From Dromaius novaehollandiae (Eukaryota; Chordata; Aves; Casuariiformes; Dromaiidae), in assembly GCF_036370855.1 (NCBI RefSeq), contig NC_088100.1, positions 37,832,563-37,896,562 of the forward strand: 64,000 nt of DNA, written 5' to 3'. The translations under genes were made by a program, and so were the position numbers. The notes below the pieces were generated by a model, which saw only the letters and a program-made list of their open reading frames with translations, ran no database searches and had not been told where the DNA came from. Shown piece by piece: positions 24,101 through 36,298 of this stretch. The number at the start of each line of letters is the position of its first letter. The first letter of the stretch is position 1.

Positions 24101-27100
24101 GTGCTGCATTACCACACGGGATAATGTGGGAGGAATGCCCTAGATGGATGGAGTCAAACTTGCCGTGGGCTGCATCCATACAGTCTGTGAAGAGCGGATC
24201 CTGGAACAAATTATCATGTCAGCTGGTGTCTAGGTGTCCTCTTGGGTGGAAATGGCTAGCTCACTCCTGAATGAATCCTGGGAGCAAACCAGGAAACAAA
24301 GTTATTCCATAGTGTGGATGCACTCAATTTCACGTTCAGTAGGACCAGATTTTACACCACTTCTGAGCACCACTGAGAGAATACAAGCTCTGTCTCTCAT
24401 ATTCTCCAGCTTGGAGACAGCTCTTTGATTTTTGTCTGTTTGATATTGTAAGCGGATTAGCTCAGAGGAGCATAAACCGCACTTTGTTGTAAAAAATGCT
24501 GAGGCCTACAGCAATTCTGACCATTTGCAGACTAACACCCAGAAATGCAAGCCAACTGAGAAGAGATCCCTGCCCCTGGCATGGACGAATCTCACTATTT
24601 AGGTAACATTCCCCTGTGCAGGCAAAATATGTGGAAAGTCAAAAGCACACAGTGAAAGATAATGCCTTAAGTCACTTGGGCAGTCCTAGAGAGGGCTTTG
24701 ATGTAGGGCACTAAAATCTTCAGTCTGGTTCTGACTTTGACAGGGATCCATCTCCAGCAAGTGGGGCATGGGAGTGCTGTTTTCTCAGCAATGTGTATTG
24801 CTCATCTGTTGTATGCTGAACCAGTTGGAGCATTTTTCAGCTTAGTCGTCTCATTCCTGTAGATAATAATCAAGCCCAGAGGTCACAAATGCATGGGAGA
24901 GTCTCTGCTCCCGCCATGCAAGATTAGCCGCTGACCGCTGATAGAGCTGTAAGTGGTGTATTGCACACTGTGGTGCTGAGCTGAGGTGACAACTAATCAA
25001 AATGGGTTAGCAACACAGACAGGAAAATCTGAATTTTATGCTAGAGCAATCATTCTCTCCCCTTTACCTTTCTTCACAGTACTCTGGAGGAGTGAAAGGA
25101 TTAATCTTTGCCTTTGGACTATGCCCGCTGGCTACATTATAGTTACATTTTTACTTAATCCTGCACTTCTCAGTAGACATTCTTCAGTCTTTGACCTCAA
25201 GGCAGAGAAATGACTTGGAGATGTGGCGCTGGCACCCTGACGACCACGTGTCTGCCATTTGGAAAGCTCTCACGGTTCAGGATCTCAGAAGCAAGCTGCA
25301 ATACTCCTTTCCAGCTGGAGAAATACATCTAGAAGATCACAGAACTGCAATTCCAGAACGTGGGACTCGCACAGTCTCACCAGCTCCCCTCTGAGACACT
25401 CCCAGACTCCATGGGCGACTCCTCAAAGCACTTTGAACATCACTCTTGGAGTACCATGTTCCTGGATCCAAACCTGACTCCCACACTCTTCCCCCTGATA
25501 AAATACTCATAACATCTCCAAAAGGCTTCACACTGTTTATATCCACTAACACTTAGCTTCTGTGTCAGCCTTTGGCAAACTGTCACTCCTCCAGACCCAA
25601 GCCCCCTTTATTACCCAGGCCTCAGTCAGGCCATTGCCCTTCGGTGTTTCAAGCTCAGTAGTTGCCCATTAGGTTTTAATGACCACCTTGTCAGGCAGGT
25701 CTCATCAAGTGAATGTGCACCGAAAGAGAGACGTTCATGACATAGCAATTTTCATAGCAATAACTCCATAATAATTTCATGATCTGAGCTTACTGGTTAC
25801 ATTTAAAGTAGGCTGTCAACGTTTCTTTCAGCATAAAAACTGGATTCTCTTTCTGGATTACTTGATTATTGCAAGATTCGTTAATTCACATTTCTTGCTT
25901 CTTAAAACTATTGAGTGATAATGTAAGCCAATTGCCTTAAAAAGCACAGGATAGCAACAGTAACTAGTTTGATTTTAAGAGTTAATATATATATAGCAGG
26001 TAGTTCCAAGTCAAGTAGTCAGCTCAGTTTTAATAAGAATTATGTCCTACATCTGGAAAGTCCTAGAACAACCTTTTCATAGAAGCATGAAACCAAACCT
26101 CTGTCCCAGGGACACTTGTTCTCCATTTCACTTTATCTTAATGCTACAGATGATTATCCAATATCAGAAGATAAATGCTGTGCTATTTTTTTCAAATAAA
26201 GTTGTTTGTCCTAAAAACAAAATGTAGTATGCTTGACTTCAGATTAGGCATTGTCCCCATCAGCTGCATGAAATTGTGTGGCTTTTTTATACACTAGGAC
26301 TTTTAGGTTAAATATTGCACTTGTTTTATAACATATTTAATCAGTATATGGGACCTTACCACACTGGGAACTGATTTGTCTGCTGTGAGGGGTAGTGCAC
26401 CTTTGTCAAGCTTTCTACCCTGAGCAAAGCTGTGATTTAGTCTTTGGCTTATGTCTCTTTCTGGCAAGAAAGGTACGTTATGGGTCTCACGTAACATAAT
26501 AATGGTGATTATGGACAAGATGAAACAGATTATCTCCTCTAGCTAATATATTTTGTACTAGAGATACTAGTTTTAATGGTGGAGATGGAGAACACTGACC
26601 AAAAAAGAGATGCTGTTGAAAGTTACTGTTTAGCATCTTTTTTATAATATATTCTTAGTAACACTGGACAGTAGACAAACAATCGGTTTGTCTATTTAGC
26701 TGCAAGGACTATGCACACGTAGCTTTTACATTATTTTATCCTGAAACGTGTCCTATCAGCCTTGGTTAACAGCCCATCTTAGCTTTGGAGCTAAATCTAC
26801 AGCATCTCAAGTCAAACTCTGTACTCTGGATTTTTGATGTTTCATCTTGGCAAACTATCTGTTTATTTAGTTTCCAGGCAGGCACATAGGGTTGAGGTAA
26901 TAAGACCAATGAACCAGTTTTTCTCAGGAGAGCTAAGCTATCATTTACAGATGTGCTCTGGGCTTTTTTGATCTCAGAGATTCAAAATCCATTCCTTTAG
27001 AGGGCAAAAAATAAAAATGTTTAGCATGCTTCTGGTGCTGTCACTTCTTTCTTCCTTTATTTTTGACATATAGACCCAAGGAAAAAATAATGGCATGTTT

Positions 27101-30100
27101 TTGGATTCAGGATTAAAGCAACTATGAGGCACTGTGGACATGGCTTGTGCTTGTAATTTGTGGAATCTGTGGCTATATGGAAATTAAAATTTTCACTTGG
27201 AAAAGCTGACAACAACTACAATATATTTAGTTAAAACACCAGATGTACCTACTTCTCAATTAAATGCTTAGGCTGACATTCCTTAAAATGGAAAACATAT
27301 GCTCTTTGTAATTCAAATATATCCAAATCAGGGCCCCTTTCAGTGTGCTTTAAAAAGTCACGTCCTGATGGAACAGGGAATAAAAGAAAATTTCACCACC
27401 ACTAAAAGAAGTCAGATTAATAGGAGCTCAGCTATAACAGTGTTTTACATGGCTGTCTTTCATATATACAAAACCACCTGCAACTGCTCAGGATCCCAGG
27501 CAGTGTACAGTGTACCCCAGAGACCATTAGCCTCATGGTCACTCTGAAGTCACCACAGGGCTCTGCTGCCGGGGCATCCCGATCACGCAGTCTGGGAGCA
27601 GGACCCTGTGGAGGGGCAGCTCATAACTCATTTTTATCCACTCCTTGCAACTTGGTTCTCTACAAATCAAAGAGCAGAATTCTTAGTAAATTCCCATATC
27701 TTCAGGAAAAAAGTGCTTTATAACTAAAGCAAAATGTCCTTGTATAGAAACAATTTTCAGCTAAAGAGAAGAACGGTTAAAAGACATTTTGTGCCCTAAC
27801 TGAGCTCACCCCAGCCTGAAGGCTTGATCCAGCTGATCCCCATGACTTTGGCAGTCTGACCTCTAAATTTGACCTGATTCCTCTCCAACTCAGTGGTGAA
27901 ACTGTCTCTGATATGAGTGGTGCAGGACTTGATCTTTCCTTAGTCTTATTTAACAGTCATGGGAGGATGTGGGTAAGCATGGACTTGGGGAAATATGAGA
28001 ATGCCCGACTCCTACTGAAGAAAAAAACGAGTAAACTAAGTGTTGCGGCAATAACTAAGTATTTCAGTTTGGAACAGAAGCTCTCTCATCTCACTTAATG
28101 TGGCCACATTCATTCATGGTACAAAAGTATTCATTAATGCACTCTTTTCTTGAAACTTAAGCAAAAAGAATGAGCTATAAATCTGAAAAAGCTCCAAATG
28201 ATTATTTTCATCTTGAGTTTCTGCAACATCTGTAAGCTGTAAGTCATCAGTTTTGTCCTTACGTACGTGTAAAACCATATACCATTCAAGCATGTTTGTC
28301 CCACAGTGGAGGAAAGCCATATTTTAACACAACATGGAGCACTGTAACTGACTCATTCACAGCACAGGCTTGGTCTAACTCATTTTGATCCACTGCACCA
28401 ATATTCCCTTTGAGTGGGCTCCTATTTCTGAACTAGCTTCAGCAATGTTTCTGTAGGAAAAGGTTTGACTGCAGTGCCTGCACTGATCACTATCAAAAGC
28501 AAAATATTGCACCTTCAGCACATCTTGGCCTTCTCTTTGGGGCTGCAGTAAGTTAAGATTCACACTAATTTCTGTATATAGTTCTGAGTGCTAGTAACTG
28601 TATTATTAGTTACTTACTCTAAGGACAACAAACATAATTTCCTTAAGTAGCTTGGTTCACATGACCCTGCTTGTATTTTCTTAGGAATTTTTCCTGGAAA
28701 GCTTAGGCATCCTAACTCTCTTCAACTTCAGTCTTTCTGATGGATTTGCTTCCAGAATAAGCTGTAGTTTTCAGATGGATGGATGGAAAATTTTCTGTGA
28801 ACCTGCTCTATTGCTGAAGCATCTGGCCCGTGAAGACTTTTCAACAGATCGTCTGTTTAAGACTTCTCTGTTCACTCAGAACCAAAAGGAACAGTTATTT
28901 CTGTTTTTCATTTTAGCTGCCTTGCCTCCCTGTTCAAACCCTGCTTTAGAGTCTCTCACTGCAAACTTCACAGTGCCCTATACTGAATACAAAACAAGAT
29001 AATTCTCAGATAAGAATTGAGAATTCAATGCCTCGTGAAGCTAACTTTACTAGACAAGAAACATTTGTCAATTAATATAGTTACTATTTCATATTTCACA
29101 ATGACCAAATGCAAATATTTAATTTTATGTCATTTTGGAAACAGTTCTAGGGATATCTTTTCAAATTAGAAAGAAGCTACAGGAATATATTTTCTGCTTC
29201 ATCCTATCGCAATGTGACTGCTACACATAATGCTAAGTCTGTTAAATTAGCAACACTATCAAAGCACTCTCTGTGACAGTTATAGATCCACAGATTTAAA
29301 TGCAATAACATACCTTCAGATACTAATACAAATTATACGCTAAATGAGACAGTGAAATTTTTATGGCATTTCCTTCAAATGTAAAACATACAAAATCATT
29401 TTCTCTTAATTAGAGAAGGCTTTTGATTCATCTGCTGTGTGTATCCCTGCATAGTATTTTTTTCTTTTTTAATACACTTCATATTATTCAGAGCCATGAT
29501 TTTTATTATTTGTTTTCATAGTTAGATCTGAGAATTCATGAACCCCCTTTGAAACATGAAGCTCAAATCCACTTGAAAGCAAGGATGTTAAAAAAAAGGG
29601 GGGTGTTGCCATTTGAAAAAGATATTTTTCAGAAGAACAGCCCAGCCTCCACTTGATCTGCAGAATCGTTCTGCAGTGCCAGTCCCAACAGTAACTCATA
29701 CCACCAAGTGCTTTCCTTCTAATCTGCCTTTGTCCTTGCTTCTAAGAGTAAAAAAATGTAACATACTCATAAAAATTAGTCAATTAAATTACCGTAGATT
29801 ATCTCTGCAGTCAGTGTAATAAGCTGGCAAGGGAAATTTATTTTACTGTGTAACACAGATTTTAATCAATGGCAAAATGCACGTGCCAAACAGTTAGCAT
29901 ATCAAGGTACCTGACACCTAAAAATGCTCAACCTGTCCCAATAACCCTCAGAAGATAACTCACATCACTAAACACCTTTTTCGTAACACTGAGAAGTCAT
30001 AAGACAGAGAATAGCTAACCTTGAACACCTATACAAATCATAAACATTTACCCTTTGCTTCTCTACTTTATCATTTTCTTCCATTTGTTCTGTATAGCAT

Positions 30101-32457
30101 ACAGGTTAGGGAAGCAGACACTTTTTTTTGGTTTTGGAAAGACTTTGATACTGCATAATCATAAAGCAGTTGTTATAACATGAAATACTACCTTACATCT
30201 TATCCAACAAAGTTACACCGGTTTCTACAGCTGATAATCTGAATCATTGTTTGTCACCAAGTATTTGCCTTTCATTAGGTTACAGTACTTCTTAAAATAC
30301 TTCAGTCATCTAATCAGAGAGTTGAATCCATGCCCTGTGAATCAGGTGACTGATTATATGTCAAGAATAAATAATTGAGAATAGGGAGGACTCAAAGTCA
30401 AGAATCCATGATCCATGATAGAGAGAAAATTGTTGTCAAACCTACTCAGTGACATGTTGTGATTAATGCATTTGCATGTATGATAAGCTTGCAATTGTTT
30501 GTGAATATAAACAAGAATAAAGGACATCAGTTTCCAATATAAATTCAGCTGGTTCCAGAGAGGATGCTCTGTGCAGAAGTGCTAAATATATGCAAGAACA
30601 TACCTGGAAAATACAGACCTTTTACTTGGAACACAGTGAAACCACTTATTTATTTCTTTTAATTAGTGATAACGATACATTCTTTCCTGCAGGGCACACA
30701 CACATATCTTCCAACTTACAAAAAAAACAGACAAGGTGTTTCCTGAACTGGCCCCAGGCCAGTTTAAGAAAACTCCTGTGGCTGGGTGTACATCAGCAGG
30801 GCCGGCAGCCTGCTTCTCCACAGCCTGCCTCAGGGCACCATCACAAGCTTCAAGCCATAGGGCCTACAGCTTTTTTTTCATGCAGTTCTGTCAGTCTGTG
30901 GCCTGCTCAGGACAACATCACTCACCAACTGATATTCCTGTGACACCAGGAGTACGGCCTCTGATCCCAAGCAGTTAAATCTAAATAAGTATTGTAGCTA
31001 AGTGACTGGCCGAGGAATATTGCAAATTAGGAGGCTGACATATACAGATTTAAAGCAAATAAGGTACCACACTGAGTTATCATTTGCCATATCCAGAGGT
31101 GTGGTCAGGTAACCACAGAAAGAGGGACGGTGGAATTGCCACGCTGTTCAGGCTCCCACATTGGCCAGGATGGTGGGGAGATGTCCAGCATCACCAGGAC
31201 TGTGACATGTCAAAAGACTTCCAGGCCCTTTAATAAACCTTAGAATAAGGAGGTGGGCCAAAGGCAAGGCTGAAAATGAGACTAGCCTGCCATGGCAAGA
31301 TCCTGACATGTATGAGAAGATCACTGGGAAACCTGGCAAGTCTGATAGGAATGAGGTGGGTCCTACTCCATCTGAATTACCTATGGGGCCTTCCCTAGCC
31401 TCTGCCTTTGCTAGTGTCAGAAGGACAAATGTGGACAAAATTATTTAAGTCCCTCCCTCTGAAGCTTTGATTCTAAGCTTTTGCATTTGAGAAACACGGT
31501 CAGTTCCCCACATTTACTGCCAATGATTTGCATAGGTAAATATAGCTGCATATAGCTGCATAGATCAGGTTAGTGTGTGTTAATTCATTGTATTTTTCCA
31601 GGCACATCTGATTTCCCTGTGCCTTCCTGGTTGTTCAATGCCCATTCTATCGAATTCGCAAGACACTGAGCACACACTGGGAAAACTTACAAATCCTCTC
31701 AGTTCTGAAGGAAAAAAAAATATTTGATGATCATCTTATGGCTAGCACAATAATTTCATCATTTTGATGAAATCATGGATTTAAACATCAATGCAAGACT
31801 GACAAAAATAGCTAAAACCCATTAGCTAGTGGTACGGAAGCATTTAGAGGCAAATAATGAGTCTGTATTTATTCCATTATTTTTCTTCTTCCTTTCTTAC
31901 TTTTGTAAATTTTAGCCTCTTTCCTTCTCTTGTTTCTAATAGTCATTTTCTGTTCCTTATTTATATCTCTTGCATTCAGACACAGTTTGCAACATGCAAG
32001 AACACAGATTTTTTTTTAAGGCCAATCAACATTAGTGAAAGCATCCAAGAGGAATTTTAATTACTTCAGGACTTAAAATGAACACTTTCAACACTTGCCT
32101 TGGGGAGGAAGAAGAATTGTCAACACAAAAGTGACATAAATCCTACAATATTTTATTAGCCTGCAATTTTTACAGTGATCCTTGTTTAAATCAACTGGGG
32201 CGAATAACGGAAAATATGGTCTAAAAGGAGAGTTTTACATTTTCCTTTTGCCATATAGTCCTATAAAAAAGTAAAGTAACATAATATATTAATTTACCTG
32301 TCATATTTGGGTACCCAGAAGAGAAACGACTGGGAAGGGAGGGAAAGAAAAGTGTAGGAGGAAGTTATGAAACCTGACCCAAATTCTGTCGCTGACCTTA
32401 ACATCCCAAATCTGAGAAGAACACACATACCTGCACCACTACTTTAAATTATAGGTG

Positions 32458-32496
32458 TTTCTCATTACCTCCTTGCTTTTCTCATTACCTCCTTGC
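32458..32496. repeat. 19-bp tandem duplication
   Basis: TTTCTCATTACCTCCTTGC is present twice, at 32458-32476 and 32478-32496, separated by one T. The two copies are identical, which suggests a fairly recent slippage event. Confidence 0.9.
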
Positions 32497-32983
32497 ACAG
32501 GCATTTCTATCCAGGAACAGCATGCTCTTCTTTATCTTAACACAATGGAAGCAGCTGATGAGGAACAACTCCCCGCATCCTTAACTCAATAAAATTTCAG
32601 CTAGTTAGCAGCAGAAACATTTGGTCACAGGAAAAAAAAAAAAAAAGCTATTCATGCATAGGACTATCTACTAAGGAAACTCACTGAATATTTTGAACTA
32701 TTTGACAAAGTATTTAATTGAATGTGATAGGGAATTTAATGAACACTGCATGCTTGTGGACCCTCCCTTTCTCCTCAAAGAGCTGGCACAGATGTACCAA
32801 TTGCAGATATTCTCCCAGCGCCTGGCATTTGCAAGCCAGCTTTAGCACACCAAGAATCTGAAGCTGCAGAGACCCCTCAAACCCAGCCAGCATAGCTCTT
32901 GAGAGCTTTTTCAGCACAAGAGACACAGAATTACAACAGGCTCCAGGAATTTCTGAAAAACTGCTGGTTCTGCTTTTCTTCTG

Positions 32984-33002
32984 CAGCAGTTTAAAACTGC
33001 TG
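32984..33002. repeat. 19-base palindrome
   Basis: CAGCAGTTT at 32984-32992 and AAACTGCTG at 32994-33002 are exact complements around a single A. The half site also occurs once more nearby ('aaactgctgg' from about 32958). Confidence 0.85.
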
Positions 33003-33829
33003 GGTACAGCAAGTGGCCACAGCAGAAGCCACTAGTTGTGGGAAATCCTATACACAAAGCCCTGGAAATCGGGCCATGATGAAGGGTGGAAAGATTCTTA
33101 CTTAGTTTGGTAGCAGTTTGGGGAGATAAGCATGTTTTGCATGCATCAGACAGCACATAGGTGTACAAGAACCTTGCCTAGACATTTTAGCCTCCCCTGT
33201 TTTAAGTAAAGAGACCTGAGTGAAAAAAATTGTTCTTAATCACTTCTTAATTAGAAAAAGAAAAGTGCAAACTACTGTAATTATCTGAAAACATCTCATT
33301 TGTGGAAACTGCAATAACCTAGATTGCAAAAAAGTTACTATTTGCAACCACAACATGAGCCTCAGTCTGCTGTAGCAAGGAAGCCAAGCAATGAAAATTC
33401 TCTCTTCAGTCTACGATGCATTTTGCCAATGTTTAGTAAGTAGAAAGGCAGTGTTCAAACTCCATTGCACATCAAGTCAGTTTTTAAATCATCTCTAATT
33501 GAAATGCTAACCTCATTTTGCAGTGTAAAAGACACAAAGTAGATATACTCTTTGTCCCAAACGGTCTTGCTTTCAATATGCTGGGTCCTCCTGGACCAGT
33601 TTTTCCACAGAATTGCTCCTATACCTTCTTTTAATTTAATACGAGTATAGTTATATTTATTTTTAAACAAATTAAAAATTAAATATGAGTTTTGGGGGAA
33701 AGAAAAGCCTAATCTTCAGCAGCTTTCCTGTACAGAGTCTAAATAATCAATTAGAAAGTTCACTATTTGTCATTCTTTTGTCACATGTCCAAAATGCAAC
33801 CAGGACAACATTTTCAAAAATGTTCATGT

Positions 33830-33990
33830 GACTGAGGGATCTCAGGCTCATTGACTTAGGGGCCTTTGAACGTGTTTCTCCTATTAGAATGAATGCCATT
33901 TTTAAGGTTGATGAACTCCTTCAGTCCTCACTGATTTCAGATGCTATGTAAGTCCTTTGGCCGCTCAGAAGCTTAAGACACTTATTTAAA
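33830..33990 (+). repeat. Possible old amniote repeat fragment
   Basis: The piece 'ctcattgacttaggggcctt' at about 33848-33867, followed some 110 bp later by 'cagaagcttaagacacttat', resembles a diverged interspersed repeat with a 'tgacttaggagcctaagt' core that I recall from turtle and bird sequence. Similarity is patchy, the orientation is a guess and the edges are unknown. Confidence 0.22.
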
Positions 33991-34169
33991 TACCTCAAAA
34001 TATATTTAGAAACCATTTTTTAGCATCTCTGTTTGAAACTTTTGGCTTATACATCTAAAGAATCATTTTACAGCTGAAAAACAAAACACGCTAAGAACAG
34101 TCCAAAGAACAACTAAGCTCACACACCAGCTCACTGATAACAAGCCAAGACTGCAGTAAGATCTCATAA

Positions 34170-34370
34170 AAAAGAATGATAGAATTTATAAAGATTTAGT
34201 AGGTCACAGAGACCATCCGTGTGAAGGACTGTTCACTATGATATGGTCATCATATCAGGTGGTTTTGTACTGTCTGGCTTTGACTGTCTCAACAGATTTT
34301 GCTGTCACCACTTCCCTTAAGAGACCATTGCCTTTTTAAGCTACCATGCAATATTTTAAAATTATAATGT
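34170..34370 (-). mobile_element. CR1-type LINE 3' fragment, minus strand
   Basis: The plus-strand reading starts with 'gatagaatttataaagattt' and 'gtaggtcacagagaccatcc', then has 'gctgtcaccacttcccttaa' and 'gagaccattgcc'. This parallels the antisense of a CR1 3' end: 'catagaatcat', 'aggtcatctagtcca', 'gattccaccacctccct', 'ggaacccattcc'. The element is on the minus strand with its 3' end at the left. Similarity is lower than for the other CR1 copies. Confidence 0.55.
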
Positions 34371-36282
34371 TGTGGATAAGTATACTGCACTGCTTTGCAG
34401 AGTGGGCGGAGAGAAGGATGCTATTTTCCAATTATAGAAAGAACGAATATATTACATACTGTACTTTCTATAAAGATTCATGAAAGATCACTGCAGCTTT
34501 GAAACCAAAAACTGTGACACTGGGAAGTATCTTCATTTGACCTAAACCTGTTTGTTTTCCCCTCATCTATAGCATTCACCTGACATGCATGTATGAATAT
34601 GGCCCAGCATGGCAATTGTTACTATTCCATAAGGTACTACAGTTTGTAGTTACATGGGCCCCGCTTGGATTGGCTTGTAATAGGGCTAGAAAGCATTGAA
34701 AAGAAAAATATTTTTTTCTTTAACTTTTGGCAGCAGCATGTTTAAACATTATGACTCAGAGCACTAAGGGATCAATAAAAACACATTTATCTCTTCAGTT
34801 CCTTAAAACAAACTCTAATCCTGCTTTCTGCATTTCCTGTTTGCAAGAGCATGGAAAGAGATTTCTAAGCCATGATGGAAAAAAAAATAACGCTTTTTTA
34901 AAGAAAGTTATTTTTAATTATAAATTGGGAAAAATCAATCTCTTTCTGGCATTTTCAACAGCTCTAAGACACTTCTTTGAGAACTGCTAGTTATGTAGTT
35001 GCAGAATGTGTATGAAATGCTTTTGTAGAAGAAAAAGTTATGAATTCAGCAAACACATTGCTAAGAAAAACGAACATAGTACTGCTGACTATTGTAATCT
35101 TCTCTACCCTAGTTTTTGAGTGGTAGCTTCACTTCAACCTGGAGATTCCTCTGAAGCCACTCACGTTGGAACCACAGCACGGTAAGGAGTAGGATTACCA
35201 TACGTTCCAGTATTACCCTGAAGTAAGGCAGTAAGATGCATTCCTGTCCAGATAAATCTACTGTGAAACTGAAACTGGAGGTTCTGACCTTTTCTCCAAA
35301 AGCTCCATCTCAAATAGTTTGTGAAGATGTGATAATTCTACTATAATGGAAATGTATTTTCCAAACTAAAAGGTACAGTGACACACACTGGATGTGAACT
35401 GAGGTACAGAGGTACTGAGGTATATCCTAAGGAGCCAATTGCTACTGGCCATAGAAAATAACTTATTTTGATATCCACACTGAATCAATTTACACACAAT
35501 TTTAGATCTCATAAGGCAGAACCCCATGGGACTGCAGAGAGGATAACCATTTTGATGAGTCTCATTTCTAAGTCTGTAGAAGCAGGTGCAGCAAATTAAA
35601 AGCAGTGGACTTGCCTCTGGCTGAACACATGAATTCATCATGATTCTATTATTAATTTGCACATTCAGCAACTCTGCCCTAGACTGATCACTTGGAGTCA
35701 GGAGGTCAGCCTGAGCTTGCTAAGTGAAAGCATGGTGATCTTTCCTTGCAAGCATCGCTCCTTGCCCTCTTTTCCTCATCCTCCACAAATTGAATTCACT
35801 TTTGGACCCAACAAATTTCAGAATGCTAGCTTCTAACTTGCCTCTCAGTAATTTAGGAACCTCCATATCGGGTTTTGCAAAATAGCTAATATAACCTTGA
35901 AGGGACAGTATGGTGCACTGCATTATAGAAATACTCATGTCCCAACAAATCAGCAATAACTTTTCATTTGGGGTTAGAGCTGAATGAGTACCTTATAATG
36001 AATTATTGATCTGCTTCAGTTTTTCTGCACATGAAATATCTTTAAGAAGGTTACTTTCTACTGGTTTACTTTCTCTAGATTTATTATTATTGTTATTATT
36101 GTATTTTTCATGTGCAAATATTTAGTTTTTAATTGGTGATGAAGAGTTTTCTGTGGATGTTCAATATTTGGCAGTCTAGTTGTTAAGGTTAACTGAGATA
36201 CAAATAAGTCATGTAGTATGGGTTCTTTTACCTGGCTGGGTAAGAGCATGGGCTCTTCCAAAACAAATATTCGCAAACAAAT
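34371..36282. other. Unique non-coding DNA
   Basis: No gene or repeat is recognised. The 101-codon minus-strand frame at 35366-35671 has no domain I know and no supporting splice context. Confidence 0.5.
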
Positions 36283-36298
36283 GGGGGGGGGGGCCGGG
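36283..36298 (+). repeat. G11 run with adjacent CCGGG
   Basis: Eleven consecutive G at 36283-36293 followed by CCGGG. A run this long, with a further G triplet next to it, could form a G-quadruplex with nearby G tracts, and is also prone to length change and sequencing error. Confidence 0.85.

Larger units (their letters stand above)
20159..27500. other. Unique non-coding DNA with homopolymer runs
   Basis: No gene or interspersed repeat is recognised over about 7.3 kb. Notable points are an A24 run at 20595-20618 grading into GAAA-type repeats to about 20639, a T23 run at 21102-21124, and an inverted repeat TTTGGCAT/ATGCCAAA at 21978-21985 and 21993-22000. The 111-codon minus-strand frame at 20528-20863 exists only because the A24 run reads as polyphenylalanine. 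Confidence 0.55.
27501..34169. other. Unique non-coding DNA with short palindromes and duplications
   Basis: No gene is supported. Local structures are: AACTGGCC/GGCCAGTT at 30746-30753 and 30757-30764; a 10-bp tandem pair TATAGCTGCA at 31541-31560; ATTTCATCA/TGATGAAAT at 31753-31761 and 31765-31773; a 19-base tandem duplication at 32458-32496; an A15 run at 32632-32646; and a 19-base palindrome at 32984-33002. The longest frames (117 codons plus at 30590-30943, 96 codons minus at 31148-31438) have no recognisable domain. Confidence 0.5.

Noticed and set aside
24452-24480. 'ggattagctcagaggagc' resembling part of a tRNA
   Set aside because: Only the short D-arm-like similarity is present. No acceptor stem, anticodon arm or T-loop of the right spacing could be found.
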